A stretch of 32,159 nucleotides of DNA from a bacterium (GTDB lineage Bacteria; Desulfobacterota; Anaeroferrophillalia; Anaeroferrophillales; Tharpellaceae): contig JAOZQE010000011.1 of the NCBI GenBank assembly GCA_029932385.1, positions 1-32,159 on the forward strand, written 5' to 3'. Every line of letters begins with the position of its first letter. The first letter of the stretch is position 1. The translations under genes were made by a program, and so were the position numbers. Below the pieces are notes generated by a model. That model was given only the letters and a program-made list of their open reading frames with translations. It ran no database searches and was not told where the DNA came from. Below, piece after piece: positions 24,462 through 32,110 of this stretch.

Positions 24462-25376
24462 ATGGATAAATTAATCAGGAAAATTGAGCAGCTAAAAAGT
24501 GAGCGCCAGGCGGTTATCCTAGCGCACAATTATGAACCTCCGGAAATTCAGGATATTGCGGACATTGTCGGTGATTCACTGGGTCTCAGTATTGACGCGG
24601 CTAAACTTGACAATCCCGTAATCGTTTTCTGCGGCGTCAGTTTTATGGCTGAAAGTGCGGCAATTTTAGCGCCGGATAAACAGGTTCTCCTGCCACGATT
24701 AAATTGTGGTTGCGGCCTGGCCGATATGGCGAATGCAGCCGCATTAAGAAAAATACGGGGCAAACACCCCGATGCTGTGGTTGTCACTTACGTCAACTCT
24801 TCGGCGGCGGTTAAAGCGGAAAGCGATATCTGCTGCACTTCAGGTAATGCCGTAAATGTTGTCAGATCGATTCCCAAGGATAAGGATATTATCTTTGTCC
24901 CTGATCGTAATCTCGGCGCCTATGTCCAGACCCAGACCGGCCGGAAGATGATTTTATGGGATGGCGCCTGCCCGATTCACGATGTTATTTCCGCCGACGA
25001 TATCACAACGGCCCGGGCAGCTTATCCTGACGCTCTGGCTATCGTCCACCCTGAATGCAAACCTGAGGTTGTGGCAATGGCGGACAGTGTCTGCAGTACC
25101 GGCGGTATGTTCGACTTTGTTGCCGGCACCAACCATAAAGAATTTATTGTCGTTACTGAAGAAGGGATGCTCTATCCCTTACGCCAGGCTCACCCAGATC
25201 GAACCTTCTATCCGGTTAAAAAAGGTGGCATGATCTGCCCCGACATGAAAATGATCTCACTTGATGATGTCTGCACCAGCCTGGAAAAGATGGAGTACAT
25301 CATTACTGTAAACCCGGAAACCGCCACCAAGGCCCGACTCGCCCTGGAGAGGATGCTGACTGTCCCGCGCAATTGA
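24462..25376 (+). CDS. nadA: Quinolinate synthase
   Basis: Condenses iminoaspartate with dihydroxyacetone phosphate to quinolinate in NAD synthesis. It is oxygen-sensitive because of its 4Fe-4S cluster. The 304-residue length fits the short form. The cluster cysteines are likely C84 (NCGCGLADM), C170 (WDGACPIH) and C259 (MICPDMK). C82 is an extra cysteine next to the first ligand. Other signatures are AHNYEPPEIQD, VTYVNSSAAVKAESD and FVPDRNLG. Two overlapping TATAAT motifs occur at 24438-24449 upstream, but without a good -35. nadB and nadC are not in the window. Confidence 0.95.
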   Translation: MDKLIRKIEQLKSERQAVILAHNYEPPEIQDIADIVGDSLGLSIDAAKLDNPVIVFCGVSFMAESAAILAPDKQVLLPRLNCGCGLADMANAAALRKIRGKHPDAVVVTYVNSSAAVKAESDICCTSGNAVNVVRSIPKDKDIIFVPDRNLGAYVQTQTGRKMILWDGACPIHDVISADDITTARAAYPDALAIVHPECKPEVVAMADSVCSTGGMFDFVAGTNHKEFIVVTEEGMLYPLRQAHPDRTFYPVKKGGMICPDMKMISLDDVCTSLEKMEYIITVNPETATKARLALERMLTVPRN

Positions 25377-25443
25377 AACCTTTATAAATTTAGCAACTTA
25401 CCAAAATTCCCCTGGATACAGACAACACCCGCACCAGAAGCAA

Positions 25444-25481
25444 AAAAAACCCGCTCAAATTATATTTTAAGCGGGCTTTTT
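25444..25481. terminator. Bidirectional rho-independent terminator
   Basis: CCCGCT (25450-25455) pairs with AGCGGG (25470-25475), with a bulged C and then A-run/T-run pairing outside. Each strand ends in a T-run (TTTTT on plus, T8 on minus). It lies between convergent nadA and the rubrerythrin gene. Confidence 0.85.
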
Positions 25482-25504
25482 GGGGGACTAATTTCTATTA
25501 CAAA

Positions 25505-26080
25505 TCAGTAGTTTTCTCCCAGCAACTCAAAATGGGCCTGAGCATGGTCACAAGCGGGACAAACTTCCGGAGCCTCGCTGCCGCTGTGGAGATAGCCGCA
25601 ATTACGGCAGCGCCAGACAACTTCGCCGTCACGTTTGAAAACTTTACCGGCTTCAATATTTGCGGCCAAATCAAGAAAGCGTTTTTCATGCTGCTTTTCA
25701 GCCACGGCAATCGCGGTAAAAATTTCGGCGATATCATCAAAACCCTCTTCTTTGGCAATCACCGCAAATTCCGGATACATCTCGGTATGCTCATGGTTTT
25801 CACCGGCAGCTGAACCTTTAAGATTCTCCAGAGTTGATGCAACCACGCCGGCCGGGAACGAGCCGCAGACTTCAACTTCACCACCCTCCAGCAACTTAAA
25901 CAGACGCTTGGCGTGCTCTTTCTCCTGATCTGCGGTTTCGGCAAATATTTCAGAAATCTGCACAAAACCCTCTTTTTTAGCTTTGCTGGCAAAATAGGTG
26001 TAGCGGTTCCGCGCCTGACTCTCACCGGCAAAAGCGGCAAGAATATTTTTTTCTGTTTTACTTCCTTTTAATTCGGCCAT
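25505..26080 (-). CDS. rbr: Rubrerythrin
   Basis: Cytosolic non-haem iron peroxidase that reduces hydrogen peroxide in anaerobes. From the chosen start it is 191 residues. The ferritin-like di-iron domain has AGESQARNRY, EKEHAKR, the ENHEHTEMYPEF segment and AEKQHEKR. The C-terminal rubredoxin-like domain has C158/C161 and C174/C177. I chose ATG 26080 because AGGAGG sits exactly 5 bases upstream. ATGs at 26083 and 26095 are in frame, but the latter would put the ribosome binding site inside the gene. It is near catalase and the PerR-like regulator, but I saw no copy of their palindrome upstream of it. Confidence 0.95.
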   Translation of the reverse strand: MAELKGSKTEKNILAAFAGESQARNRYTYFASKAKKEGFVQISEIFAETADQEKEHAKRLFKLLEGGEVEVCGSFPAGVVASTLENLKGSAAGENHEHTEMYPEFAVIAKEEGFDDIAEIFTAIAVAEKQHEKRFLDLAANIEAGKVFKRDGEVVWRCRNCGYLHSGSEAPEVCPACDHAQAHFELLGENY

Positions 26081-26085
26081 CATAT

Positions 26086-26091
26086 CCTCCT
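26086..26091 (-). promoter_or_regulatory. Ribosome binding site that sets the rubrerythrin start
   Basis: AGGAGG on the minus strand, 5 bases before ATG 26080. It lies between the first in-frame ATG (26095) and the preferred one. Confidence 0.7.
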
Positions 26092-26149
26092 CCATTATTC
26101 AGGTTAAAAATTTTACTGTTTATTTCAGATAAAGTTCATCATATTAATC

Positions 26150-26178
26150 TTCATACACGAAATGCAGCCCGGCGTCAA
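26150..26178 (-). promoter_or_regulatory. Likely rubrerythrin promoter
   Basis: On the minus strand TTGACG (complement of 26173-26178; 5 of 6), 17 bases, then TATGAA (complement of 26150-26155; 4 of 6), about 70 bp before the start. Confidence 0.5.
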
Positions 26179-26213
26179 CCTTAATCAGACAAAATCAACC
26201 CGACAATTTTTAC

Positions 26214-26242
26214 TTGCATCGTCAGTAAAATCACTCTATATC
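26214..26242 (+). promoter_or_regulatory. Likely thioesterase promoter
   Basis: TTGCAT (26214-26219), 17 bases, then TATATC (26237-26242), 22 bp before the first ATG. The short distance leaves little room for a leader if the first ATG is used, and is more comfortable with the second ATG at 26286. Confidence 0.4.
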
Positions 26243-26264
26243 GTTTTATCAAATACCATAAACC

Positions 26265-26684
26265 ATGACCAGAGACCGAATTCCTATGGATAAAATAAGG
26301 CAATTTTTCAAAAGAGACCGCTTTGCGAAACATAATGATATTACCCTCCTTGAAATTAGTCCCGGCTACGCCAAGGCTGAATTAATTATCAGCGACAAAC
26401 ATCTCAACGGGGTTGACATTACCCACGGCGGCGCAATTTTCACTCTCGCCGATCTTGCTTTTGCCGTCGCTTCAAATTCGCATGGCACGGTTGCCGTCGG
26501 GGTCAGCGCTACTATCTCCTACCTCAAGGCAACCAGTAAAGGAACACTCACAGCCGAAGCCAAAGAGGTTGCCTTGAATCCCAAACTGGCGACCTATCAG
26601 GTCGAAGTCCGTGATGCAGGCAAAGACCTGGTTGCTATTTTCCAGGGAACCGTTTATCGCAAAAAACAGGCCCTTGCCTTATGA
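26265..26684 (+). CDS. PaaI-type hotdog-fold acyl-CoA thioesterase
   Basis: Predicted to hydrolyse a CoA thioester, possibly an aromatic or medium-chain acyl-CoA. The 139-residue protein has the hotdog signature HLNGVDITHGGAIFTLADLAFAVASN, with the catalytic-loop HGG and an Asp on the following helix, then VGVSATISYLKAT. The substrate cannot be read from the sequence. Neither ATG 26265 nor ATG 26286 has a good ribosome binding site. The second would trim 7 residues (MTRDRIP) and fits the family start better. It converges on catalase with a 22-bp gap. Confidence 0.85.
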   Translation: MTRDRIPMDKIRQFFKRDRFAKHNDITLLEISPGYAKAELIISDKHLNGVDITHGGAIFTLADLAFAVASNSHGTVAVGVSATISYLKATSKGTLTAEAKEVALNPKLATYQVEVRDAGKDLVAIFQGTVYRKKQALAL

Positions 26685-26706
26685 GTAATTAGTTAAATTT
26701 AGTTTT

Positions 26707-28170
26707 TTATTTAATTTCCGGTAATTCAGCAAACTCAATTCCCAGTGCCAGAGCCACTCCTTTACCGTAATCCGGGTCAGCCTTCATACAGTTTCCGATA
26801 TGCCGCAGCTGAATTGGTTTTGGAGCATCACCGATTGACCGGGCCGTATTCGCAAACAGCAGCTCCTGCTGCTCTTTGCTCATCAGGCGAAACAGTTGAC
26901 CGGGCTGCGAGTAGTAGTCATCATCTTCCTTGTGATTCCAATGATCGGCCGCTCCCTCTAGACTCAATGGCGGTTCGGCAAACTCGGCCTGCTCCTGCCA
27001 CTGGCCATAACTGTTCGGCTCATAGCCCAAGGTTGAGCCGTGATTTCCGTCAACCCGCATGGCCCCGTCACGATGGTAGATGTGAAATGGACAACGGGCA
27101 GCATTGACCGGAATCAGGTGGTGGTTGACCCCAAGCCGGTAACGCTGGGCGTCGCCATAAGAAAAGAGACGGCCTTGCAGCATTTTATCCGGCGAAAAAC
27201 CGATTCCGGGAACCACATTCGCAGGATTGAAAGCCGCCTGTTCGACCTCGGCAAAATAGTTTTCCGGGTTGCGGTTGAGTTCAAGCACCCCGACTTCAAT
27301 CAGAGGATAATCCTTGTGGGGCCAGACTTTACTTAAATCAAAAGGGTTATAGGGGCAGGTAGCGGCCTCTTTTTCCGGCATCACCTGAACAAACATGGTC
27401 CAGCGCGGAAAATCTCCTCCCTCGATATTCTCATAGAGATCACGCTGGTGACTCTCACGGCACTTGCCAATCATCATTTCCGATTCCTGATCAGTCAAGT
27501 TGCGGATTCCCTGCTGCGTCCGAAAATGAAATTTAACCCAGTAGCGTTCGCTGTCGGCATTAATCAGGCTGAAGGTGTGACTGCCGAAACCGTGCATATG
27601 ACGATATGAAGCGGGAATGCCCCGGTCGCTCATGACAATCGTGACCTGATGCAATGCTTCCGGCAATGAGCTCCAGAAATCCCAGTTATTCAGGGCGCTG
27701 CGGAGATTGGTGCGCGGATCCCGTTTAACCGCATGATTAAGATCGGGGAATTTAAGCGGGTCGCGAAGAAAGAAGACCGGAGTGTTGTTGCCGACCAGAT
27801 CCCAATTGCCCTCTTCGGTATAAAATTTAACCGCAAAGCCCCGGATATCTCGCTCCGCATCCGCGGCCCCGCGCTCACCGGCAACTGTGGAAAAGCGAGT
27901 GAAAAGTTCAGTTTTCTTACCAATCTCCGAAAAAATTTTGGCCCGGGAATAGCGGGTAATGTCATGGGTTACGGTAAAGGTACCGTAGGCCCCCGATCCC
28001 TTGGCATGCATCCGCCGCTCGGGAATAACTTCACGGTCAAAATGGGCCAGCTTTTCCAGGAACCAGACATCCTGCAATAACATCGGCCCGCGCGGACCGG
28101 CGGTCATAATATTCTGATTATCGACAACCGGTGCACCCGAATTGGTGGTAAGTTTTTTTGATTCATTCAT
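26707..28170 (-). CDS. katA: Monofunctional haem catalase (small-subunit type)
   Basis: Breaks hydrogen peroxide into water and oxygen. The 487-residue length fits the small-subunit group that binds NADPH. Active-site residues are H55 in [12 protein letters not shown]128 in [11 protein letters not shown] and the proximal haem ligand Y338 in [12 protein letters not shown]. There is no signal peptide, so it is cytosolic. The ATG follows AAGGAGA. It lies downstream of the PerR-like regulator gene in the same direction, with its own promoter and a candidate operator between. Confidence 0.96.
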   Translation of the reverse strand: MNESKKLTTNSGAPVVDNQNIMTAGPRGPMLLQDVWFLEKLAHFDREVIPERRMHAKGSGAYGTFTVTHDITRYSRAKIFSEIGKKTELFTRFSTVAGERGAADAERDIRGFAVKFYTEEGNWDLVGNNTPVFFLRDPLKFPDLNHAVKRDPRTNLRSALNNWDFWSSLPEALHQVTIVMSDRGIPASYRHMHGFGSHTFSLINADSERYWVKFHFRTQQGIRNLTDQESEMMIGKCRESHQRDLYENIEGGDFPRWTMFVQVMPEKEAATCPYNPFDLSKVWPHKDYPLIEVGVLELNRNPENYFAEVEQAAFNPANVVPGIGFSPDKMLQGRLFSYGDAQRYRLGVNHHLIPVNAARCPFHIYHRDGAMRVDGNHGSTLGYEPNSYGQWQEQAEFAEPPLSLEGAADHWNHKEDDDYYSQPGQLFRLMSKEQQELLFANTARSIGDAPKPIQLRHIGNCMKADPDYGKGVALALGIEFAELPEIK

Positions 28171-28225
28171 CTGCGGTCTCCTTTGGTTTAGTTTGCAATC
28201 GTTGACATTTTCGGCTGGTCTTAAA

Positions 28226-28253
28226 ATTGTAAAAGCAACCCACCATTTTCCAA
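28226..28253 (-). promoter_or_regulatory. Likely catalase promoter
   Basis: On the minus strand TTGGAA (complement of 28248-28253), 16 bases, then TACAAT (complement of 28226-28231; 5 of 6), 55 bp before the ATG. Confidence 0.5.
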
Positions 28254-28274
28254 AACTTTATTTTTTTATAAACT

Positions 28275-28288
28275 TTACTACATAGTAA
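28275..28288. promoter_or_regulatory. Candidate PerR/Fur operator upstream of catalase
   Basis: TTACTACATAGTAA: the TTACTA and TAGTAA arms are perfectly complementary around a CA centre. It lies 22 bp upstream of the predicted -35. It matches 11 of 14 bases of the site before the regulator gene (28828-28841). The link to PerR is inferred. Confidence 0.5.
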
Positions 28289-28342
28289 TTTTTATTATTA
28301 TAAGGCAAAAAAAAGCGCGAACTTTTTTCTAATTTATTGCAA

Positions 28343-28798
28343 TCAATTCTGCAGGCACTTATCACAGATACCATGTAGCACCACATTTTTATGCTGGATC
28401 TTACCCCACCCGGTAACCGCTTCCGGCAGATTTGACTCATCAAAAACCCGCCACTGGAAATCGATTATCTCCTTACACTTATCACAGATCAGGTGATGGT
28501 GCTGCAGCATCTGAGCTTCAAATCGCGCCTGGCTCTCCGCAGTCTGGACTTTACGAATCAAACCATGACTCTCAAATGTCGTCAACGTCCGATAGATGGT
28601 ATCCAGTGAAATCGTCGGCATCCGTTTTTTTAAACGCTGATAAACAGTCTCTGCGGAGGGATGATCTAAGGCCACCGCCAGTTCATGATAAATCTCCAGG
28701 CGCTGATGCGTAAGTTTAAGACCCGCAGCTTTACAGGCAGATTCAAAATCATCTAGTTTTTCCTGAAGTGACATCTTTTCTTCGTACTGGTTGAGCAC
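28343..28798 (-). CDS. perR: Fur-family metalloregulator, PerR-like
   Basis: DNA-binding peroxide or metal sensor, 151 residues. The winged helix spans about 10-85 (LTHQRLEIYHEL, SLDTIYRTLTTFE). Structural zinc cysteines are C105/C108 and C145/C148. By alignment with Bacillus PerR, the sensing site is H46, H100, H102 and D113. D113 corresponds to PerR Asp104, a position where Fur has Glu. The PerR Asp85 position is Glu94 here. The start is GTG 28798, with GGAAGG 6 bases upstream. ATG at 28774 is an alternative. It lies beside catalase, 2.7 kb from rubrerythrin, and a palindrome in its promoter suggests autoregulation. Confidence 0.85.
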   Translation of the reverse strand: MLNQYEEKMSLQEKLDDFESACKAAGLKLTHQRLEIYHELAVALDHPSAETVYQRLKKRMPTISLDTIYRTLTTFESHGLIRKVQTAESQARFEAQMLQHHHLICDKCKEIIDFQWRVFDESNLPEAVTGWGKIQHKNVVLHGICDKCLQN

Positions 28799-28827
28799 TG
28801 ACCACCTTCCATATCAAATAAGATTAA

Positions 28828-28841
28828 TTACTAACTAATAA
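28828..28841. promoter_or_regulatory. Candidate autoregulatory operator of the PerR-like gene
   Basis: TTACTAACTAATAA, an imperfect palindrome sharing 11 of 14 bases with the site at 28275-28288. It abuts the predicted -10 hexamer (28841-28846), a position suited to repression. Confidence 0.45.
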
Positions 28842-28867
28842 ATATACTAATCAGAATAAAACGTCAA
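28841..28867 (-). promoter_or_regulatory. Likely promoter of the PerR-like gene
   Basis: On the minus strand TTGACG (complement of 28862-28867; 5 of 6), 15 bases, then TATATT (complement of 28841-28846; 5 of 6), about 40 bp before the GTG. The spacer is two bases short of ideal. Confidence 0.45.
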
Positions 28868-28927
28868 GCTCTTTTTAAGATCATTTCAAATAACGAAAAA
28901 AAATCATGCACGAATCAAGCTATTTTA

Positions 28928-28966
28928 TTGACATCAACGTCAACAAACATTATCCAAAGATATAGT
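28928..28966 (+). promoter_or_regulatory. Promoter/operator region of the BKACE operon
   Basis: TTGACATCAACGTCAA (28928-28943) contains a TTGAC-N6-GTCAA inverted repeat and a perfect -35 hexamer (28928-28933). The best -10 in spacing is TTATCC (28950-28955), which is poor. TATAGT (28961-28966) is a better -10 but too far from this -35. A dyad over a promoter suggests a repressor site, but the regulator is not identified. Confidence 0.35.
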
Positions 28967-29025
28967 GTATGTAAAACCATTCATTTTTAATCGTCCAAGC
29001 CATTTTTAATGTCACGGATACCATC

Positions 29026-29033
29026 AAGGAGAG
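29026..29033 (+). promoter_or_regulatory. Ribosome binding site that sets the BKACE start
   Basis: AAGGAGAG, 5 bases before GTG at 29039. It lies inside the longer frame that begins at ATG 29009, which has no ribosome binding site of its own. Confidence 0.8.
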
Positions 29034-29038
29034 ATAGA

Positions 29039-29953
29039 GTGGCAAATAAAGTTATAATCTGTGCCGCCATTACCGGGGCAATTCATACACCAACCATGTC
29101 CCGCTATCTTCCAATCACCCCGGCAGAAATCGCGCAAAATGCCATTGATGCCGCGACAGCCGGGGCGGCAACGGTTCATATTCATGCCCGTAACCCTGAA
29201 AATGGCATGCCCAGCTCAGATCTCGACCTATTTAAAGATATCATCGCCAGAATAAAGTCTGAATCAGACGCAATAATCTGTGTCACCACCGGCGGTGGCT
29301 ACGGCATGAGTGTTGAAGAGCGGGTGGCAGTGGTTCCTGAGACCCGCCCCGAACTGGCTTCATTTAATATGGGATCGATGAATTTCAGCCTCTTTCCACT
29401 AGCCGAACGCTACAAGGAGTGGAAATATGACTGGGAGAAAAATCTGCTGGAAGCTTCCAAAGCCTTTGTTTTTCAAAATTCATTCGCCGACCTTGAAAAA
29501 ATCTGCCAAACCATGCTTGAGAACGGCACCAAACCGGAGCTGGAAATCTATGATGTCGGCCATCTCCATAATGCCGCCTTTCTGCTCTCTAAAAAACTCC
29601 TGAAACCACCGCTTCATCTCCAGTTCGTTATGGGAATTTTAGGAGGAATTCAACCATCAATCCCCCATCTTATCCATATGAAACAGACCGCGGATCAACT
29701 TTTCGGCATGGGAAATTACCAGTGGTCAGCCTTCGGTTCCGGGGCGATGGCATATCCGATCTGTACGACCGCGGCCCTGCTCGGCGGAAACTGCCGGGTC
29801 GGTCTGGAGGATTCTCTCTATCTTTCCAAAGGGGTGCTGGCAAAAAACAATGCTGAACTTGTCGAAAAAATGGTGCGCATAATCCGCGAGTTTTCGCTTG
29901 AGCCCGCCACTCCGGATGAAGCCCGGCAGATACTGGGAATCAAAAAAACATGA
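29039..29953 (+). CDS. Beta-keto acid cleavage enzyme (BKACE, DUF849 family)
   Basis: BKACE enzymes react a beta-keto acid with acetyl-CoA to give acetoacetate and a new acyl-CoA; the best known is 3-keto-5-aminohexanoate cleavage enzyme of lysine fermentation. The 304-residue protein has the N-terminal ANKVIICAAITGAIHTPTM, metal-binding histidines H47 and H49 in VHIHARNPE, YDVGHLHN, and RVGLEDSLYLSKG with E257. The start is GTG 29039, after AAGGAGAG; the ATG at 29009 would add 10 residues not typical of the family. Its stop overlaps the next start by four bases. The substrate is not readable from sequence, but the two CoA-transferase genes behind it suggest that an acyl-CoA from the keto acid route is used. 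Confidence 0.9.
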   Translation: MANKVIICAAITGAIHTPTMSRYLPITPAEIAQNAIDAATAGAATVHIHARNPENGMPSSDLDLFKDIIARIKSESDAIICVTTGGGYGMSVEERVAVVPETRPELASFNMGSMNFSLFPLAERYKEWKYDWEKNLLEASKAFVFQNSFADLEKICQTMLENGTKPELEIYDVGHLHNAAFLLSKKLLKPPLHLQFVMGILGGIQPSIPHLIHMKQTADQLFGMGNYQWSAFGSGAMAYPICTTAALLGGNCRVGLEDSLYLSKGVLAKNNAELVEKMVRIIREFSLEPATPDEARQILGIKKT

Positions 29954-30933
29954 AATCTGCACCCGATAAAGTTACAACCCTTAAAAATGCAGTCAGTTCA
30001 CTGGTTCCGGACGGCTGCCATTTGAGTATCGGCGGTTTTACAATCAACCGCAATCCAATGGCGGCAGTCTATGAAATTATCCGCCAACGCAAAAAAGATC
30101 TGCACCTCTATGCTCACTCCAACGGTCAGGGGGTCGATGAGCTCATTGGCGCCGGGTGCGTTAAACGACTGGAGATAGCCTATGCCGGCAGCGGCCGTTT
30201 CGCCCCGACCTGTGTACGTTTCCGTAAGGCAATCGAGAGTGGCCAACTTAAAGTCGAAGACTACTCCAACTACCAGATGACCTTGCGCTTTATGGCCGGG
30301 GCTATGGGAGTTCCATTTCTGCCAACCCGCTCAGGTCTGGGAACCGATATCATAAAAAAGTGGGGTTTTTCCGAAGAACTGCGACAAGCTGAAACAAAAA
30401 TACCGGAGCAAAAACTTGTAACCATCAACAACCCGTTTGGCAGCTGGGGAGAGGCGCCGAAACTGGTTCTGGTACCCGCCATCAACCCCGATGTCACCAT
30501 CATCCATGTCCAGCAGGCTGATAAGCGCGGTACCGCCCGAATTCAGGGCCTGACTTTTGCCGATGTTGAGCAGGCTAAAGCCTGCCGCCATTTAATCATA
30601 ACCTGCGAAGAGCTGGTAACCGAAGAGTTCTTAAGGAAGGAGCCGGATCGCAACCAGATTCCTTTTATCAACGTCGATGCGGTAATCCATATACCCTGGG
30701 GAGCCTACCCCACCGCCTGTTTCAGACATTACGATTATGATCCTGTGTACTTAAATGATTATCGAATTGCCGCCGGAGATGAGTCCAGGTACCAAACTTA
30801 TCTTAAGGAAAAAATTTTTGACATAAAAGATCATCAAGAGCTGATTAAACAGACAGCATCAGAGCATCTTAAAGATTTGATTGCCAACCCTGAAACCGGT
30901 TACGCTAACGGTCTTGAACGGGGTGGAGAATAA
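29950..30933 (+). CDS. CoA-transferase family I, alpha subunit (glutaconate CoA-transferase A-like)
   Basis: With the next gene it forms a two-subunit CoA-transferase that moves CoA from an acyl-CoA to a free acid. The 327-residue protein has an N-terminal CoA-binding GGFTINRNPMAAVYEI segment and LHLYAHSNGQGVDELIGAG, typical of the GctA-like group, and a middle segment FLPTRSGLGTDI. It overlaps the BKACE gene by four bases and ends 6 bp before the beta subunit. The 327-residue length is near that of GctA and larger than the acetoacetate-type alpha subunits. The substrate pair is unknown; acetoacetate, butyrate or a 3-keto acid are possible. Confidence 0.88.
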   Translation: MKSAPDKVTTLKNAVSSLVPDGCHLSIGGFTINRNPMAAVYEIIRQRKKDLHLYAHSNGQGVDELIGAGCVKRLEIAYAGSGRFAPTCVRFRKAIESGQLKVEDYSNYQMTLRFMAGAMGVPFLPTRSGLGTDIIKKWGFSEELRQAETKIPEQKLVTINNPFGSWGEAPKLVLVPAINPDVTIIHVQQADKRGTARIQGLTFADVEQAKACRHLIITCEELVTEEFLRKEPDRNQIPFINVDAVIHIPWGAYPTACFRHYDYDPVYLNDYRIAAGDESRYQTYLKEKIFDIKDHQELIKQTASEHLKDLIANPETGYANGLERGGE

Positions 30934-30939
30934 CCAAGT

Positions 30940-31722
30940 ATGGCTGACAAAGATAATCAGGATTACAGCTCTAAGGAGATGATGGCGATTGCGGCCGCAC
31001 GTGAGGTCAAAAACGGGGATATTGTCTTTTGCGGTACCGGAATCTCAATGCTGGCGGCCATGGCCGCAAAAAATATTAACGCCCCGTTGAGTACCATCTT
31101 CTTCGAAACCGGAGCCATTGACGCAAAACTTGAAGAGCTGCCGCTCGCAGTCGCCGACTCACGGGTAATGTACGGAACCGCTGTCAACGGAGGCCTGGCC
31201 GAAGCTTTCGCGACGATGCAGAACCGTTTCACCGGCAGCCGGGTTGTCGGCATCCTGGGCGCGGCCCAGATCGATATCTACGGTAATCTTAATTCGACCG
31301 CAATCGGTGACTACCAGCAGCCGGATGTCCGTTTCTCCGGCAGCGGCGGCGCCTGCGATGTCGCCAGCTTTGTCAATCGCACCATAATTTTCATGCAGCA
31401 CGAAAAACGCAAATTTGTCAAAAAGCTCGACTATTTCACCAGTCCGGGCTGGATTGACGGCCCCAGCGGCCGCCAAAAAACCGGCCTCGGACCGGGCGGG
31501 CCGGAGGCAGTCATAACCAACCTGGGAATTTTACGTTTCGACCAAACAAGTAGAAAAATGTATCTGGCGGCCTGCTATCCCGGCATCACTCCGGAAAAGA
31601 TACAACAGGAGACCGGTTTTGCCATTGATTTAAGCCGGGCTGTAGAGTTTTCCCCACCAACCATTAAGGAACTCAAGATCTTGCGTGAACGCTGCGACCC
31701 GCAGGGATTGATTTTAAATTAA
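30940..31722 (+). CDS. CoA-transferase family I, beta subunit (glutaconate CoA-transferase B-like)
   Basis: Partner of the preceding subunit, 260 residues. The likely catalytic glutamate is E56 in FFETGAI, near the position of the active Glu (Glu54) in glutaconate CoA-transferase. The FSGSGGACDVA segment and LGPGGPEAVITNLG follow as in GctB-like proteins. It starts 6 bp after the alpha subunit and ends the operon. Only a weak hairpin overlaps its stop (about 31716-31736), so the end of the transcript is unclear. Confidence 0.88.
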   Translation: MADKDNQDYSSKEMMAIAAAREVKNGDIVFCGTGISMLAAMAAKNINAPLSTIFFETGAIDAKLEELPLAVADSRVMYGTAVNGGLAEAFATMQNRFTGSRVVGILGAAQIDIYGNLNSTAIGDYQQPDVRFSGSGGACDVASFVNRTIIFMQHEKRKFVKKLDYFTSPGWIDGPSGRQKTGLGPGGPEAVITNLGILRFDQTSRKMYLAACYPGITPEKIQQETGFAIDLSRAVEFSPPTIKELKILRERCDPQGLILN

Positions 31723-31954
31723 CCTTGGTTTAATTCAAGATTTTCCGCGACCGACTCTGTAGATTTTGAAATATCCCGACCCTGACTATCTGTGTTCAAT
31801 TAATCCTGACTGAATCACATCTGTCAAAACAGGATCACAAAGAAGTGTTTTCACTTTTGCAACTTGACTTATCATCCAGATTAAAGGTATTGATTAAGCT
31901 AGTTCTGCCAATCTAAAGCATCTTCCAGACAACCACCATCCCACTGGTCAATCA
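31723..31954 (+). other. Non-coding region after the CoA-transferase operon
   Basis: A 232-bp stretch with no convincing gene on either strand. It holds a weak hairpin at the operon end and a small one, AAGTG-TTTT-CACTT (31843-31856), followed by TTGC. Neither makes a convincing terminator. Confidence 0.5.
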
Positions 31955-32107
31955 TGATGGCGTCGTAAAAAGTCCGATCTACTGCGTTATTGCGGCTCTC
32001 CAGCCGCTCGACATACTATATGTATGGTCTCGCGTCTGGAGAGACCACAATATCTTGTATATCGAAATTTTTACTTAGCCATCCCGAGACTTTTTACGAG
32101 AGCATCA
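31955..32107. repeat. MITE-like palindromic repeat, family 2
   Basis: The ends are inverted repeats: TGATGGCGTCGTAAAAAGTC (31955-31974) and, on the opposite strand, TGATGCTCTCGTAAAAAGTC (32088-32107), 17 of 20 identical. A third, inner copy of the end lies at 32062-32083, so the basic palindrome may be 31956-32083 plus an extra half end. Inside, CTCTCCAG (31996-32003) pairs with CTGGAGAG (32036-32043), and the core is CATAC-TATAT-GTATG (32012-32026). No coding capacity. I recall CGTAAAAAGTC-ended repeats as common in Desulfobacterota genomes, without a search to back it. Confidence 0.82.
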
Positions 32108-32110
32108 ATC

